From Bacillota bacterium (GTDB lineage Bacteria > Bacillota > SHA-98 > UBA4971), in NCBI GenBank assembly GCA_024653485.1, contig JANLFY010000013.1, forward strand, positions 1 through 64,000: DNA of 64,000 bases. The letters run 5' to 3'. Position numbers and translations under genes: made by a program. The notes beneath the pieces are model-generated. The model made no database searches. It was not told the DNA's origin and was given only the letters and a program-made list of their open reading frames with translations. Below, in pieces: positions 26,058 through 35,689 of the stretch; the first letter of the stretch is position 1; the number at the start of each line of letters is the position of its first letter.

Positions 26058-26320
26058 CTTGCCGAAAGTTCCGTACATCTCAATCACGTCCTTCAAGTTC
26101 TTCAATGCGGTCATCTCACGCGCTCGCGAGATCGACACGCTCACTTACGAGACGCCCATCGGCTACGCTCCTAGCGACGGTAGCGCGGGCTCATTCATGC
26201 ATTCATGCAATTCTGCCTTTCTACTGCCTTTGAGAACTGAGAACGGCTCGTTCATTCGTCCAAGGCGCTCGCAACATAGGCTCGCCCATTCATTCAACGA
26301 GAGCGCTGAAAGCCGCCCTC

Positions 26321-27562
26321 TCACTCATCCAAAGCGTTCGTCGGCACATTGCGACCGGCGCGCTCATTCGACACGTTTGCGAGGAACGTCCGCACCTCAT
26401 CCATCGTAGGAAGTGCCGGAATGGCGCCCAGCTTCGTGGTGCACAGTGCACCCACCGCATTCGCGAGCGTGAGCGCCCGGCGCCATTGGGCCTCGCAAAA
26501 CATACGGAGCGACACTCCGGATGTGGGCGTCATCATCGCCCTCTCTGTCTTTGTCTTATCGATGCCTCCGCGACCGCCGCTGCTCGCAACGCCACGCGAG
26601 ACCGGCTCAGCGTCGCCGACAACCTCGGCGACGCCCTGTCTCGGGGTCACGCCCTCTCTCGGGGCGACGCCGGCGCTCGCAGCCTGCGCCCCCACGATCG
26701 AGGTCGCGGCGGCAGCCTCATCCACGAGACCCACCAAGAGGCCGGCGACGAAGGCATCGCCTGCGCCGGTCGTGTCCACCGTTCGGACGTCAAACCCCGG
26801 GACTTCTAGCCACAAGCCGCCACATTCGGAGCGGCCCGAAGGGCCACCGACGGCGAGCGCGCACCCGAGCCGCCCGCGCGTCACAACTATGGCGCACTCT
26901 GCCGGCACGGCGCGACGCAGCCTTCGAACGCCGTCGGCCACGTCATCCGCGCCCGTGAGAAAGGCCAGCTCTTCTTCGCTGACCTTGATGAGGTCAGCCC
27001 AACGGGCGGCAGCGAGAATGGTTGCGCGCGCCTCGTCCGGCGTGGGCCACAACGGGAGCCGCAGGTTGGGATCGTAAGACACCAACGCTCCGGAAGCTCG
27101 AGCCGCTTCCACAGCAGCCAGCGTCGCCGAGCGCGAGGGTTCCGTTATGAGTGAGATGGATCCGTGATGGAACACCCTAGCCTCTCGAATGACGCTCGCG
27201 TCGACCTCGCCGGGATCGAGAAGCATGTCGGCGCTGGGATGCCTGTAGAACATGAACTCGCGCTCTCCGTCAGGCCGAAGCGAAACGAAGGCCAGCATGG
27301 TTCTGGCCTTGTCCTCGTACCTCACTCCACGTGTGTCGACGCCTTCCCTAGCGAGGGTTTCACCCAAGAAGAGGCCGAAATCATCCCTGCCAACCTTGCC
27401 GATGAAGCCAGACGTGCGGCCGAGCCGCCTCACTCCGACCGCGACGTTCGCCGGGGCGCCTCCCGGAGCCTTCGTGAACGCCGGCGCGTCCTTGATAGAC
27501 GTCCCGGTCGTGACCGAAACGAAGTCTATGAGAAGCTCTCCCATCGTTACTACGTCGATCAA
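26321..27562 (-). CDS. PfkB-family carbohydrate kinase (fructokinase-like) with internal insertion
   Basis: A 413-residue ribokinase/PfkB kinase. The N-terminus (IDVVTMGELLIDF), the sugar motif GGAPANVAVGVRRLG and the ATP/catalytic motif DTTGAGDAFVAGLL are intact. Between about residues 285 and 350 there is a Gly/Val/Pro-rich insertion placed just after the catalytic helix, and the normal C-terminal helix (RRALTLANAVGALCTTKLGAIPALP) resumes afterwards. Start is likely the TTG at 27562 (GGGGAG upstream). It lies between the two dehydrogenases of the operon, so it phosphorylates the keto-sugar they produce (inference). Confidence 0.88.
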   Translation of the reverse strand: MIDVVTMGELLIDFVSVTTGTSIKDAPAFTKAPGGAPANVAVGVRRLGRTSGFIGKVGRDDFGLFLGETLAREGVDTRGVRYEDKARTMLAFVSLRPDGEREFMFYRHPSADMLLDPGEVDASVIREARVFHHGSISLITEPSRSATLAAVEAARASGALVSYDPNLRLPLWPTPDEARATILAAARWADLIKVSEEELAFLTGADDVADGVRRLRRAVPAECAIVVTRGRLGCALAVGGPSGRSECGGLWLEVPGFDVRTVDTTGAGDAFVAGLLVGLVDEAAAATSIVGAQAASAGVAPREGVTPRQGVAEVVGDAEPVSRGVASSGGRGGIDKTKTERAMMTPTSGVSLRMFCEAQWRRALTLANAVGALCTTKLGAIPALPTMDEVRTFLANVSNERAGRNVPTNALDE

Positions 27563-27592
27563 CGCATCATCTACTCCCCCAAACAACGCGAG

Positions 27593-27608
27593 CGGCCCGG
27601 CCGGGCCG
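27593..27608. promoter_or_regulatory. Intercistronic GC palindrome
   Basis: A perfect 16-bp palindrome, CGGCCCGGCCGGGCCG, lies between the kinase and the upstream dehydrogenase genes. In RNA it would form a stem that may stabilise or separate the messages. It lacks a U tract and is not a standard terminator. Confidence 0.5.
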
Positions 27609-27653
27609 GGTGCCGCGTGGCACTCGTGTCTCGGTCGTGTCTCGACAGCCGCG

Positions 27654-28883
27654 CTAGATCGTGATCAGCACCTTCATCGCACCACTTGCTGGGTCGGACG
27701 CTGTCTCGAACGCCCGCTGCGCCTCCTCGAAGCGGAACCTATGGGTCACAAGAGGAGCCACGCGCACGAGCCCCTCCCCGACAAGCCTTGCCGCCTCGGA
27801 GAAGTCATCAAGGGTGTACATTAGACTGCCTACTAGCTCGATCTCCCTGTCCTGGACCAAGCCCATGGGAACCGGCACTTCCTCTTCGAAGACCCCCACC
27901 ACGATCGCTCTCGTGCCCTTCCGGTTAGCGAGGATGGCTTGACGCACCGTGGAACCGATGCCGACGCACTCGAACGAGAGATCGACGCCGTCGCGTCCGA
28001 ACTGCTCGTGAATCCTTGTCACAGGGTCAACCTCGCGCACGTCTATCGTGTGGTCCGCGCCCAGCTTGCGGGCGAGCTCGAGACGCCGTTCGTTTACATC
28101 GGTGACTATGACCTCGCGCGCCCCGTATGCCTTGAGCACCTGGACGACGGCAAGCCCTATAGTGCCGCTGCCCAGCACCAACACGCGCGCGCCGCCCACA
28201 CCGGCACCGGCCCGCCTCACCGCGTGGACGCCCACGGCGACTGGTTCTATCATTGCCCCGTCCTCGAACGAAAGCCCCTCCGGCAGGGGCACCAGGAAAT
28301 CGGCCGGAACGCGCGCGAACTCCGCTAACGCACCGTCAGCCTGGCACCCTATTACGCGCAGGGAAGCGCAGATGTTGTACCTGCCGTGCCTACAGTTATA
28401 GCACGTGCCACACACGAGCGACGGCAGTCCGGTCACGGGCCTACCAATGAGCTTTCTAGCGGCTTCGGCTGACGCCGCTGACGCGTTCACGCTGCCCGCT
28501 GCTGACCTATCCGCGGCCTGGTCGGCCGCCTCCTGCGCGGCCTCCCTCTGCTCGGTCGCCTTCTGAGCAGCCGCCTGCCGATCAGCCGCCTTCAGCGCAT
28601 CCGCCTCGACGATCTCTGTTATTATCCCTGTCGCCGTCGCCTTTCGCGCGCCCAACTCCGCGCCACGTCCGATAGGGCCGACGTCCCGGACAATGCCCGA
28701 GAACTCATGCCCTGGCACTATCGGACACGAGATAAACGGGTGCTTGCCACGGAAAGCGTGAACGTCGGACCCACACACTCCGACGACCTTCACCTCGACG
28801 AGCGCCTCGCCCTCGCCCGGCGCCGGTGCCGGGACGTCCTCAAGACGCAGGCTCCCAGGCCTAACCATGTTCATTCGCTTCAT
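27654..28883 (-). CDS. Zinc-dependent alcohol/polyol dehydrogenase with internal Ala-rich insertion
   Basis: A protein of about 409 residues of the medium-chain dehydrogenase family. Catalytic zinc residues are in VCGSDVH and GHEFSG, the structural zinc site is CGTCYNCRHGRYNIC and the nucleotide fold is VLVLGSGTIGLAVVQVLKAYG. A 60-residue Ala/Gln/Glu-rich insertion, probably helical, sits between GHEFSGIVRDVG and the structural-zinc lobe. The ATG at 28883 has GAGGAGG upstream; an in-frame start at 28922 would overlap the permease stop by 4 bp. It belongs to the sugar operon. Confidence 0.88.
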   Translation of the reverse strand: MKRMNMVRPGSLRLEDVPAPAPGEGEALVEVKVVGVCGSDVHAFRGKHPFISCPIVPGHEFSGIVRDVGPIGRGAELGARKATATGIITEIVEADALKAADRQAAAQKATEQREAAQEAADQAADRSAAGSVNASAASAEAARKLIGRPVTGLPSLVCGTCYNCRHGRYNICASLRVIGCQADGALAEFARVPADFLVPLPEGLSFEDGAMIEPVAVGVHAVRRAGAGVGGARVLVLGSGTIGLAVVQVLKAYGAREVIVTDVNERRLELARKLGADHTIDVREVDPVTRIHEQFGRDGVDLSFECVGIGSTVRQAILANRKGTRAIVVGVFEEEVPVPMGLVQDREIELVGSLMYTLDDFSEAARLVGEGLVRVAPLVTHRFRFEEAQRAFETASDPASGAMKVLITI

Positions 28884-28918
28884 GTCCCTGACACTCCTCC
28901 TCATCGGAGACTCACTCT

Positions 28919-29773
28919 TCACGCCTTAAGGGCCCCTCCTGTGAGGCCAGCGATGAACTGCTTCTGAGCTCCAAGGAAGATCAATATTATCGGCAAGGTA
29001 GATAGGAAAGCGCCTGCCATCAACATCCCATACTGAAGGTTCCACGGGTCCGCGTAAAGTGTCGCGAGTCCGAGAGGAAGAGTCATCATCTCCCGCGACT
29101 TGAGCATGATAAGCGGCCAGAAGTACCCGCTCCACGAGTTCAGCCACAGATAGATCCCTAGGACCCCGAGACCCGGTCTCGCAAGCGGCAGTCCGATTCG
29201 AAGATAGATTTCAAATTCGGAACAACCATCTATCCTCGCCGCCTCCAGGAGCTCCCGTGGCAAGGTGGACGCGATGTACTGCTTCATCAAGAAGATGCCG
29301 AAGACGTTCATGGAATACGGCAGGACAAGCGAGGAATAGGTATCGATCATCCTAGCGGAGACCATGAGCCTGAAAACGGGTATTATCGTGACGATTTCTG
29401 GAATGGCCACGGAGACAAGCACGGTCCAGAACAGAAGCGTCTTGCCTCTGAACTCATACACTGCGAAGGCAAAGCCGGCAAGGGAACAGATGACCAGGCC
29501 GAGGGCCAACGAAAGGACGCTCACCGTGCCGCTATTGACGAGCCACCGCACGAAGTGCGTCTCCCTGAAGAGCTTCACGTAGTTGGCCATGGTCGCGCTC
29601 GCCGGAAACAGAGACGGCTTTGGGTTGAAAAACTCCCCCATGTCCTTGAGCGAGCTCACGAGCATCCAATAAAACGGCAGTAGGATCACTATAGCCATCG
29701 TCAGCATTACAAGGTGCATGAATAGCAGGGCACAAAGGCCTCTCCCACGTTTCCCGATGATCATCTTAGGCAT
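28919..29773 (-). CDS. Sugar ABC transporter permease (MalG type)
   Basis: A 284-residue permease of the carbohydrate uptake-1 family with six hydrophobic segments. The EAA loop reads ELLEAARIDGCSEFEIYLRIGLPLARPGLG, and the C-terminus ends FIAGLTGGALKA as is usual for MalG-type subunits. It overlaps the upstream permease by 8 bp, which implies coupling. No ATPase gene is in this operon, so a shared MsmK-like ATPase elsewhere would be needed. Confidence 0.92.
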   Translation of the reverse strand: MPKMIIGKRGRGLCALLFMHLVMLTMAIVILLPFYWMLVSSLKDMGEFFNPKPSLFPASATMANYVKLFRETHFVRWLVNSGTVSVLSLALGLVICSLAGFAFAVYEFRGKTLLFWTVLVSVAIPEIVTIIPVFRLMVSARMIDTYSSLVLPYSMNVFGIFLMKQYIASTLPRELLEAARIDGCSEFEIYLRIGLPLARPGLGVLGIYLWLNSWSGYFWPLIMLKSREMMTLPLGLATLYADPWNLQYGMLMAGAFLSTLPIILIFLGAQKQFIAGLTGGALKA

Positions 29774-30650
29774 CTCTCTCTCCCAGTCTCTTTACGTACA
29801 GCACGGACGCGCCCATCATCAGAAGGGTCATCATGTATGATATGGCGCAGCCTCTGCCCAGATTGCCCTCGAGGAAGCTGGTCTGGTAGAGGTAGATCTG
29901 AAGCATGAGCGTCGCATCGGCCGGGCCACCTTGAGTGAGAATCCAGGGCTCGTCGAAGATCTGGAACGACAGTATCGTGGACATGATGAGAACGAATAGC
30001 AGCATCGGCTTGAGGAGGGGCAATGATATGCGAGTAAACACTGTCCAGGCGGAAGCCCCGTCAACCTTCGCCGCTTCGTATACGTCCTTCGGGATGCTGG
30101 CCAACCCTGCGAGGAAGTACGCGCAATAGTATCCCGTACCCCTCCATACTCTCATCAGTATGATGGCCCACATCGCAAGGGATGCGTTGCTGAGCCACCG
30201 GACTCTGAGCCCGATTCCCAGGTACTGCAATAAGACGGCCAGCAGCCCCGAGCCCCTTGCCAAGATTAGGTCGAAGACCATGGCAACTACCGGTAGGGAC
30301 ATGGTTATGGGCATGAAGTAGGCTGAGCGGTAGAACCCCTTGCCCTTGAGAAGCGATGAATCCAATGACACAGCCAGCAAGAGTGCGAGGGTAATCATGA
30401 TTGCATTGTAGACGACCACGAAGTACAAGGTGTTATACGTCGCAGTCCAAAACCGGCCGTCTTTGAAGACTCGCAAGTAGTTCTGGAAGCCAACGAACAC
30501 AGCTTCGTTCATGCCGCTCCATTTCGTGAAGCTGACGACAAGCGACCAAACTATAGGCCCCACGCGGAACGCCAGAAAGAACACGAGAAACGGAAGGAGA
30601 AACACGTACGGTGCAAGGCGTTTGTCGATAGTCAAGGACACTTGCTTCAT
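29766..30650 (-). CDS. Sugar ABC transporter permease (MalF type)
   Basis: A 294-residue permease with six membrane segments, opening RLAPYVFLLPFLVFFLAFRVGP. It carries the EAA motif VYEAAKVDGASAWTVFTRISLPLLKPM and the MalF-type ending NLGRGCAISYMMTLLMMG. GGAGGC precedes the ATG at 30650. It forms the membrane heterodimer with the next gene. Confidence 0.92.
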   Translation of the reverse strand: MKQVSLTIDKRLAPYVFLLPFLVFFLAFRVGPIVWSLVVSFTKWSGMNEAVFVGFQNYLRVFKDGRFWTATYNTLYFVVVYNAIMITLALLLAVSLDSSLLKGKGFYRSAYFMPITMSLPVVAMVFDLILARGSGLLAVLLQYLGIGLRVRWLSNASLAMWAIILMRVWRGTGYYCAYFLAGLASIPKDVYEAAKVDGASAWTVFTRISLPLLKPMLLFVLIMSTILSFQIFDEPWILTQGGPADATLMLQIYLYQTSFLEGNLGRGCAISYMMTLLMMGASVLYVKRLGERDA

Positions 30651-30665
30651 CAGAGCTGCCTCCGC

Positions 30666-30697
30666 CGGATGGCCCCGGCCCGGGCCGGGGCCATCCG
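30666..30697. promoter_or_regulatory. 32-bp perfect palindrome between binding protein and permease genes
   Basis: Positions 30666-30697 are self-complementary over all 32 bp (arms CGGATGGCCCCGGCCC and its complement). In RNA this gives a very stable stem directly after the binding-protein gene. Such elements downstream of malE-type genes are known to raise the level of the binding-protein message over that of the permeases. Confidence 0.8.
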
Positions 30698-30796
30698 CAC
30701 TCGTTGCTAATCGCGGCCCTAGAGGATAACTCTACTGCACCTGCTCATACTCATTCAACCGCTATACTCATACAGCCGTTCATTTCACCCATGGGC

Positions 30797-32044
30797 CTAG
30801 CGGTTCGTCTCATCTATGAGCTCGGCCTCTATTGCTGCCCTGGCTGCTGCCGGGGTCACCTTTCCGGCGAACATCAGGTCGAGCTGCTTGCCGATGATCC
30901 TCTCCGTGATGGCCCAGTCGAAGTAGTAGAAGGGTTTCACCGGATTGATCATCTTGTAGACGTTGTCGCCGCCGTAGTAGGGATCCCCGAGCGAATAATG
31001 GTTGTCTTTGTAGGCCGGTGAGTATGCGGGCACGGCGTTCCATGTCTTGCTCGCCCAAACCTGCCCCTGCACCGTGCCTGCCACCCACTTGGCGAAGGTC
31101 AGCGCGGCATCCCTCACCTTTGACTGCTTGGGAACGGCCAGTACCGTTCCGCCCCATATGCCCGTGGTCTGCTCTTTCTTGTCCGACCATCTCGGGAAGG
31201 GCATCACGCCCCAATTCCCTGACAGCTCGGGCATGTACTGCCGGATGTTCGCTCCCTCGGCGACGTTCATCGGCCAGCACGCAAACTGGCCCGCTTTGAA
31301 CGCACCCCAGAACTCAGGCGTGAAGAAGGTGATGCCCTCTGCGAAGCCGTTCTTGTATAGGTCGTTGAGCCACTGCAGGGTATACTCTAGCTCCTTGTTG
31401 TTCCTGATGACCTTGCCCTCTTGGGTATAGATGTTCCCTCCGCGGGAGTGCAGGTACATCACGAGCGCATTCGCGCCCCACCCGCCGGCCGGATAGAACA
31501 AGGGCATCATGGTTACACCGTTCTTCTTCAGAACCGCGGCTGCCTTGGCGAAGTCGTCCCACGTGGCAAACGGCGCTTCTATCCCATACTTCTTGAAGAT
31601 GTCCCTCCGGTACCAAATCACCGCGGGGCTAACATCCGCCGGAAGTCCGTACATCCTTGAATTGTAGCTTACCGCTTCTATCAGGTTCGACGGATAGCCA
31701 TCCTTTATGTCTTTGACTGCGTCGGTCACGTCCACGAGTTTGCCGGTGGTCGAGAAGAGGCTGAAGTGCCTCGCCATGAGCTGTATGACGTCGGGCGCTC
31801 CCGTGCCAGAGGAGAGTGCTACGAGGAACTTGTTCTGCGCGTCATAGGCCCCCATCTTCACGTGCTCCACCTGAATGTTCGGGTGAAGTCGATTGAACTC
31901 CTCAACCAACGCCTCGTTGCTGAGCCACGTCCAAAACGTCACCTTTACCTTCTCTTGGGCTTGAGCGAACGACACTGAAGACAAGAGCACGAGGACAACC
32001 AGACTAAGCAACAGCGTTCGCGCACTCCCGTTCATTTTCGACAT
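30797..32044 (-). CDS. Sugar ABC transporter substrate-binding protein
   Basis: A 415-residue extracytoplasmic solute-binding protein (family 1). The ATG at 32044, with AAAGGGAGGCGA upstream, gives a signal peptide (TLLLSLVVLVLLSSVSFAQA) and a mature start VKVTFWTWLSNEALVEEFNRLHP. Typical regions include DVIQLMARHFSLF, MYGLPADVSPAVIWYRRDIFKKYG and TGIWGGTVLAVPKQSK. The open frame extends to 32359 but the extra part is not protein-like. No Cys lipobox is seen after the signal peptide. Partner of the two permeases. Confidence 0.92.
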   Translation of the reverse strand: MSKMNGSARTLLLSLVVLVLLSSVSFAQAQEKVKVTFWTWLSNEALVEEFNRLHPNIQVEHVKMGAYDAQNKFLVALSSGTGAPDVIQLMARHFSLFSTTGKLVDVTDAVKDIKDGYPSNLIEAVSYNSRMYGLPADVSPAVIWYRRDIFKKYGIEAPFATWDDFAKAAAVLKKNGVTMMPLFYPAGGWGANALVMYLHSRGGNIYTQEGKVIRNNKELEYTLQWLNDLYKNGFAEGITFFTPEFWGAFKAGQFACWPMNVAEGANIRQYMPELSGNWGVMPFPRWSDKKEQTTGIWGGTVLAVPKQSKVRDAALTFAKWVAGTVQGQVWASKTWNAVPAYSPAYKDNHYSLGDPYYGGDNVYKMINPVKPFYYFDWAITERIIGKQLDLMFAGKVTPAAARAAIEAELIDETNR

Positions 32045-32387
32045 CGTAACTCGCCTCCCTTTCTTCGTCTTCGTTCTCCATATTGCCTGTTGCTGTGTAA
32101 TTCTAGATGCTCTGCGCGCCCAGCACGGCATTTCCTGAGTTCCCTGCGTTCCCTGTGCGGCGCCCCCTGCGTGTCCCGCGCGGCGATCCCCGCATTCCTC
32201 GGGCAGTGGTCCCCGAGTTCCTGCCGCGATGTAGCGTGACCTCGCCGAGCGAGCCTCCGACGTCCCGCCCGCTTTCGTCAACTCCATCGCTTTCATCAAC
32301 TCCATGGGGGGGTTATCGACTTCGCCCACTGGACACCGGACATACTGGACACCGGACACTGATGGGACGACCCGGACGACCAGTTGA

Positions 32388-33761
32388 TCAGCCCAGGTAT
32401 ACTCCTTGTTCTCTCAGGAGATCCCGAAGCCTGGAGACGTCCACCCGGCGCGGGACGACTCCTGACTTGACCGCCAAAGCGGCCGCCGTGCCTGCCGCCT
32501 GTCCCGTTCCTATGCAGCACGGCATCACCCGGAACGCTGACGAGGCCTCAGAGGTGGCAGAGATCGGCCGTCCCGCTACCAGGAGATTCTCGACCGAAAG
32601 AGGCACGAGAGACCTGTACGGAATGCCGTACCACCTACCGCTGATGACCGTGTATTCGCCACTCTCGGCATCCTTGGAATGGATGTCCACGGAATTGGAA
32701 GCAAGCAGGATGCTGTCGTCGAACATCCGACAACCCAGCACGTCTTCCTTCGTGACGACGTACTCCCCGACAATATGTCTCGTTTCTCGTATCCCAACCA
32801 CAGCCGCGGTGTCCATGAACCGCGCGCGTTCACATCCCGGTATTCGGGACTTTATGAACTCGAAGACCTTCCTAGCCTGCCTTCTGCCCTCTATCTCCGC
32901 CCTCGTCACATCTCGGGCGTTAGTCCCGTCGATGTTGAGTATCCTAGTCGTGTTGACCCTCCACTCCCCCGGATTGGGCGTCTCGTACATGTTGATCTCG
33001 CCCCGGGGGACGTCCCACTCACCTCTCTCTCGAGCCTCTTCGACGAGCCAGCTAAAGGGGCCATGGAATGGTTTTCCAACGAGAGTTCGATTCTCCTCAA
33101 TGTACGCCTTGACTTTCTCGGAATCCACGTTGCAGATCCTGAAGAACATGGTCGCCGGCTGCATCCCGTGATCGCTCTGCCTGCCCAGGACGGTGGGAGC
33201 CCCAGACCACTCCGCCACGTCCGCATCCCCCGAACAATCAACGATGACGGCTGCCTCTATCGCCTGGAGACCTGACTTGTTGGCAGCCACGACACCGGTC
33301 ACTCGATCTCCCTCTTTGATGACGTCCAGGCACTGAGTGTGAAGAAGCAGCTCCACGCCTGATTCGAGAACCATCTCAGTGGCAACGAGTTTGAGCCATT
33401 CGGGGTCGAAGGGAGTGACGTGGTCGTGCCCGGGGATGATGAAAGCACAGTAGGACGTGCCGCGGCGAACCTTCGAGGGATGAATGGCGCCCCCTCGCTC
33501 CTCGAGTCGCCTGACCAGTTCCTCGAAAACACCCCTGATTATCTGCGTGTCCCCTGTAGCGTCGAAGCTCGTCATGAACGGGCCCACCAGTCCTACAGTC
33601 GCCATGCCTCCAATGCATCCATGCTTCTCGATGAGCATGGTCTTGGCTCCGTTCCGGCTCGCGGCAATCGCTGCAGCAAAACCAGATGGTCCACCGCCGA
33701 CTACTAGAACATCGACCTCTTGTCCAACCGGGATCGTCTTGTTGAACGAATACGTGCGCAT
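32388..33761 (-). CDS. FAD-dependent oxidoreductase (PF12831-like)
   Basis: A 457-residue flavoprotein. The FAD-binding motif is at the N-terminus (VDVLVVGGGPSGFAAAIAASRNGAKTMLIEK), followed by GCIGGMATVGLVGPF, a hallmark of this FAD-dependent oxidoreductase family. Further conserved segments are AAVIVDCSGDADVAEWSGAP, VVGIRETRHIVGEYV and PISATSEASSAFRVMPCCIGTGQAAGTAAALA. The start at 33761 has GGAGGGG upstream; the upstream frame to 34076 is made of 38-bp repeats and is not coding. It is cotranscribed with sugar transport genes and may oxidise the imported compound. Confidence 0.88.
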   Translation of the reverse strand: MRTYSFNKTIPVGQEVDVLVVGGGPSGFAAAIAASRNGAKTMLIEKHGCIGGMATVGLVGPFMTSFDATGDTQIIRGVFEELVRRLEERGGAIHPSKVRRGTSYCAFIIPGHDHVTPFDPEWLKLVATEMVLESGVELLLHTQCLDVIKEGDRVTGVVAANKSGLQAIEAAVIVDCSGDADVAEWSGAPTVLGRQSDHGMQPATMFFRICNVDSEKVKAYIEENRTLVGKPFHGPFSWLVEEARERGEWDVPRGEINMYETPNPGEWRVNTTRILNIDGTNARDVTRAEIEGRRQARKVFEFIKSRIPGCERARFMDTAAVVGIRETRHIVGEYVVTKEDVLGCRMFDDSILLASNSVDIHSKDAESGEYTVISGRWYGIPYRSLVPLSVENLLVAGRPISATSEASSAFRVMPCCIGTGQAAGTAAALAVKSGVVPRRVDVSRLRDLLREQGVYLG

Positions 33762-33852
33762 TCTCTGCCCCTCCAAGAGTCCTCCAAGAGTCGGAAGCAC
33801 AACTCGTGTCGCCCGTGTGTCGTCGCAGAGCGCGTCGCCACGCGTGTCGCTT

Positions 33853-34042
33853 GCGCGTCCTCGGCGGCCGTGCAGCTGGGCGCGCTGTCTGCGCACCCAA
33901 GGTTGCGGTGCCGCCGGGAGCATTGCTTGCGTACCCACGGTGGCTGTGCCGCCAGGTGCGCTGCCCGCGCACCCAAGGTTGCCGCGCCGCCCTGCGCGTT
34001 GCTTGCGCACCCACGGTAACGGTGCGGCCAGGCGCGCGTTTA
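33853..34042. repeat. 38-bp imperfect tandem repeat, 5 copies
   Basis: Five 38-bp units start at 33853, 33891, 33929, 33967 and 34005; units 2-5 open with GCGYACCCAMGG and units 2-4 end CKY. The period is not a multiple of three, so it is unlikely to be coding. It lies between lacI and the FAD oxidoreductase, in the operon leader. Confidence 0.88.
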
Positions 34043-34480
34043 CCGCGCATCCTCGGCGCATCCTCCGGGATCGCACCGCCGCCTGTGAGACTTATGCACA
34101 GCAGCGCGTGACCGAACCGCGAGACCTGGTCAACTACCACCCCCTCCGTCACCGCCGACTCCTCTGCCAACTCCTCTGCCGACTCCTCCTGCGCTGCCTC
34201 CAAGGCGGTCCGCCGGACGGTCTACACCACGGTCTACGAGCCCGGTCCGCTATCGCGCTGACCGCCTCGCGCGCACGACGACTTCTTTACACGGCCGCCT
34301 CGCGCGCTCCACAGATCTGCCCGGCCGGCAAGCGTCATGCATGACAGCTCGCGTGGCTGCCTGGCGTGCCAGGCCGCGCAACTTCGAACGTTCGTTCACC
34401 CCCGGGACGATGAGCGTGAACGATCGGCATGAACCTAGTTGCGTGCGTGCGTTCGTGAGCTTCTGCGTCCACTGCCGCGT
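34043..34480. other. Intergenic, GC-rich, no gene seen
   Basis: About 440 bp between the 38-bp repeat array and lacI. It has short repetitive runs (for example CTCCTCTGCC repeats near 34155) and no recognisable gene. Confidence 0.4.
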
Positions 34481-35521
34481 CTATCGCCCCGGGGGAATGC
34501 TTGGTTTCAGACTTGCCCCGCACGACTCTCTCACTATGAGCTGCGGCTTGAGGCGGACCACTACCGGCCGACTCTCACTCGCGGTTCGTTCGCTCAGACG
34601 TTTGAAAAGCCTTTTCGCGGCGCGCACGCCAATCTCGTAAGTCGGCTGCGCGACCACGGTCAGCGGCGGGTCGATGATCGGCGTGGACTCGAATTCGTCG
34701 AAGCCAACCACCGCCATTTGGTCGGGCACTTTGATCCCCGCTTCGCGCAGCGCAAGCATTGCGCCGATGGTGAGCAGGTTGTTGCTGGTGAAGACGGCTG
34801 TTGGCCTTACGCCGGGCGGCAGAGACAAGAGCGCTTGGGTCTGCCGCCTCCCGCCTTCGATTCGCGAGTTCCCGCGTGCGATGACTCGTTCGTCTGGCTC
34901 TATCCCGAAATCCGCAAGCGCCTTTCGGTAGCCTTCTTCGCGCTCCTGAGACGTTGAGACGCTCTCAAGCCCAGTGATGATGCCCACGCGCCGGTGACCG
35001 AGGCGGAGCAGGTGCGAAGTAGCAAGGTACGCCCCGGCTACGTTGTCTATGAGCACAGCGTCGACCTTCATCCCGGGGAGGTGGCGGTCTATGAAGACCA
35101 CGGGGATTCCGTGGCGCCCGAACGCCTCCACGCTTGCTTGAGCGTTCCCTGTCGGCGCCATTATGACACCGTCAATCCGGTTGCCTATTAGGACCTCCAC
35201 GTAGGAACGCTCTTTCTCGGGGTCTTCATCGGTGTTGCAGAGAAGGAGATTCAGGCCGCCTTCCTTGACCACGTCCTCAACGCCACGGACCAGCGACGTG
35301 AAGAACGGGTTGGAGATGTCGGAAATCATGAGCGCGATCATGAAGCTCCGGTTCTGCCTGAATGAGCGCGCAAGGTTGTTCGGGCGGTAGTTGAGCTCCG
35401 CCATTGCCCGCTTCACGCGCTCCTTGAGCTCCTCCGCAACGAATCCGGATTCATTGATGACCCTGGAGACCGTGGCGGTCGACACTCCGGCCAGCCGCGC
35501 CACCTCGCGGATGTTGGCCAT
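34481..35521 (-). CDS. LacI-family transcriptional regulator
   Basis: A 346-residue repressor. The N-terminal helix-turn-helix and hinge are canonical: NIREVARLAGVSTATVSRVINES, then ELNYRPNNLARSF. The periplasmic-binding-like effector domain has IALMISDISNPFFTSLVRG, GVIMAPTGN, VLIDNVAGAYLATSHLLRLGHRRVGII and MAVVGFDEFE. It reads with the downstream FAD oxidoreductase, sugar transporter, dehydrogenase and kinase genes and should control them. A 36-bp palindrome 169 bp upstream of the ATG is the likely operator. Confidence 0.93.
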   Translation of the reverse strand: MANIREVARLAGVSTATVSRVINESGFVAEELKERVKRAMAELNYRPNNLARSFRQNRSFMIALMISDISNPFFTSLVRGVEDVVKEGGLNLLLCNTDEDPEKERSYVEVLIGNRIDGVIMAPTGNAQASVEAFGRHGIPVVFIDRHLPGMKVDAVLIDNVAGAYLATSHLLRLGHRRVGIITGLESVSTSQEREEGYRKALADFGIEPDERVIARGNSRIEGGRRQTQALLSLPPGVRPTAVFTSNNLLTIGAMLALREAGIKVPDQMAVVGFDEFESTPIIDPPLTVVAQPTYEIGVRAAKRLFKRLSERTASESRPVVVRLKPQLIVRESCGASLKPSIPPGR

Positions 35522-35689
35522 CACACCACCCCTCGGTGCAGTCCGTCTGCCATTAATCCATGTGCCGCCGATGGACGGCTCTCGATGAGCTGCTGTCGAT
35601 GAACGGCTGTTCCGGTCTGCTGGTCCGCGAATTCATCAATCCGTCTGCCGTCCGCCCCTCTGTCCGTCCAGAAAGATTCCTTCCATCGA

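Noticed and set aside
27593-27608. GC palindrome as a rho-independent terminator
   Set aside because: There is no following T run on either strand, and it lies within an apparent operon.
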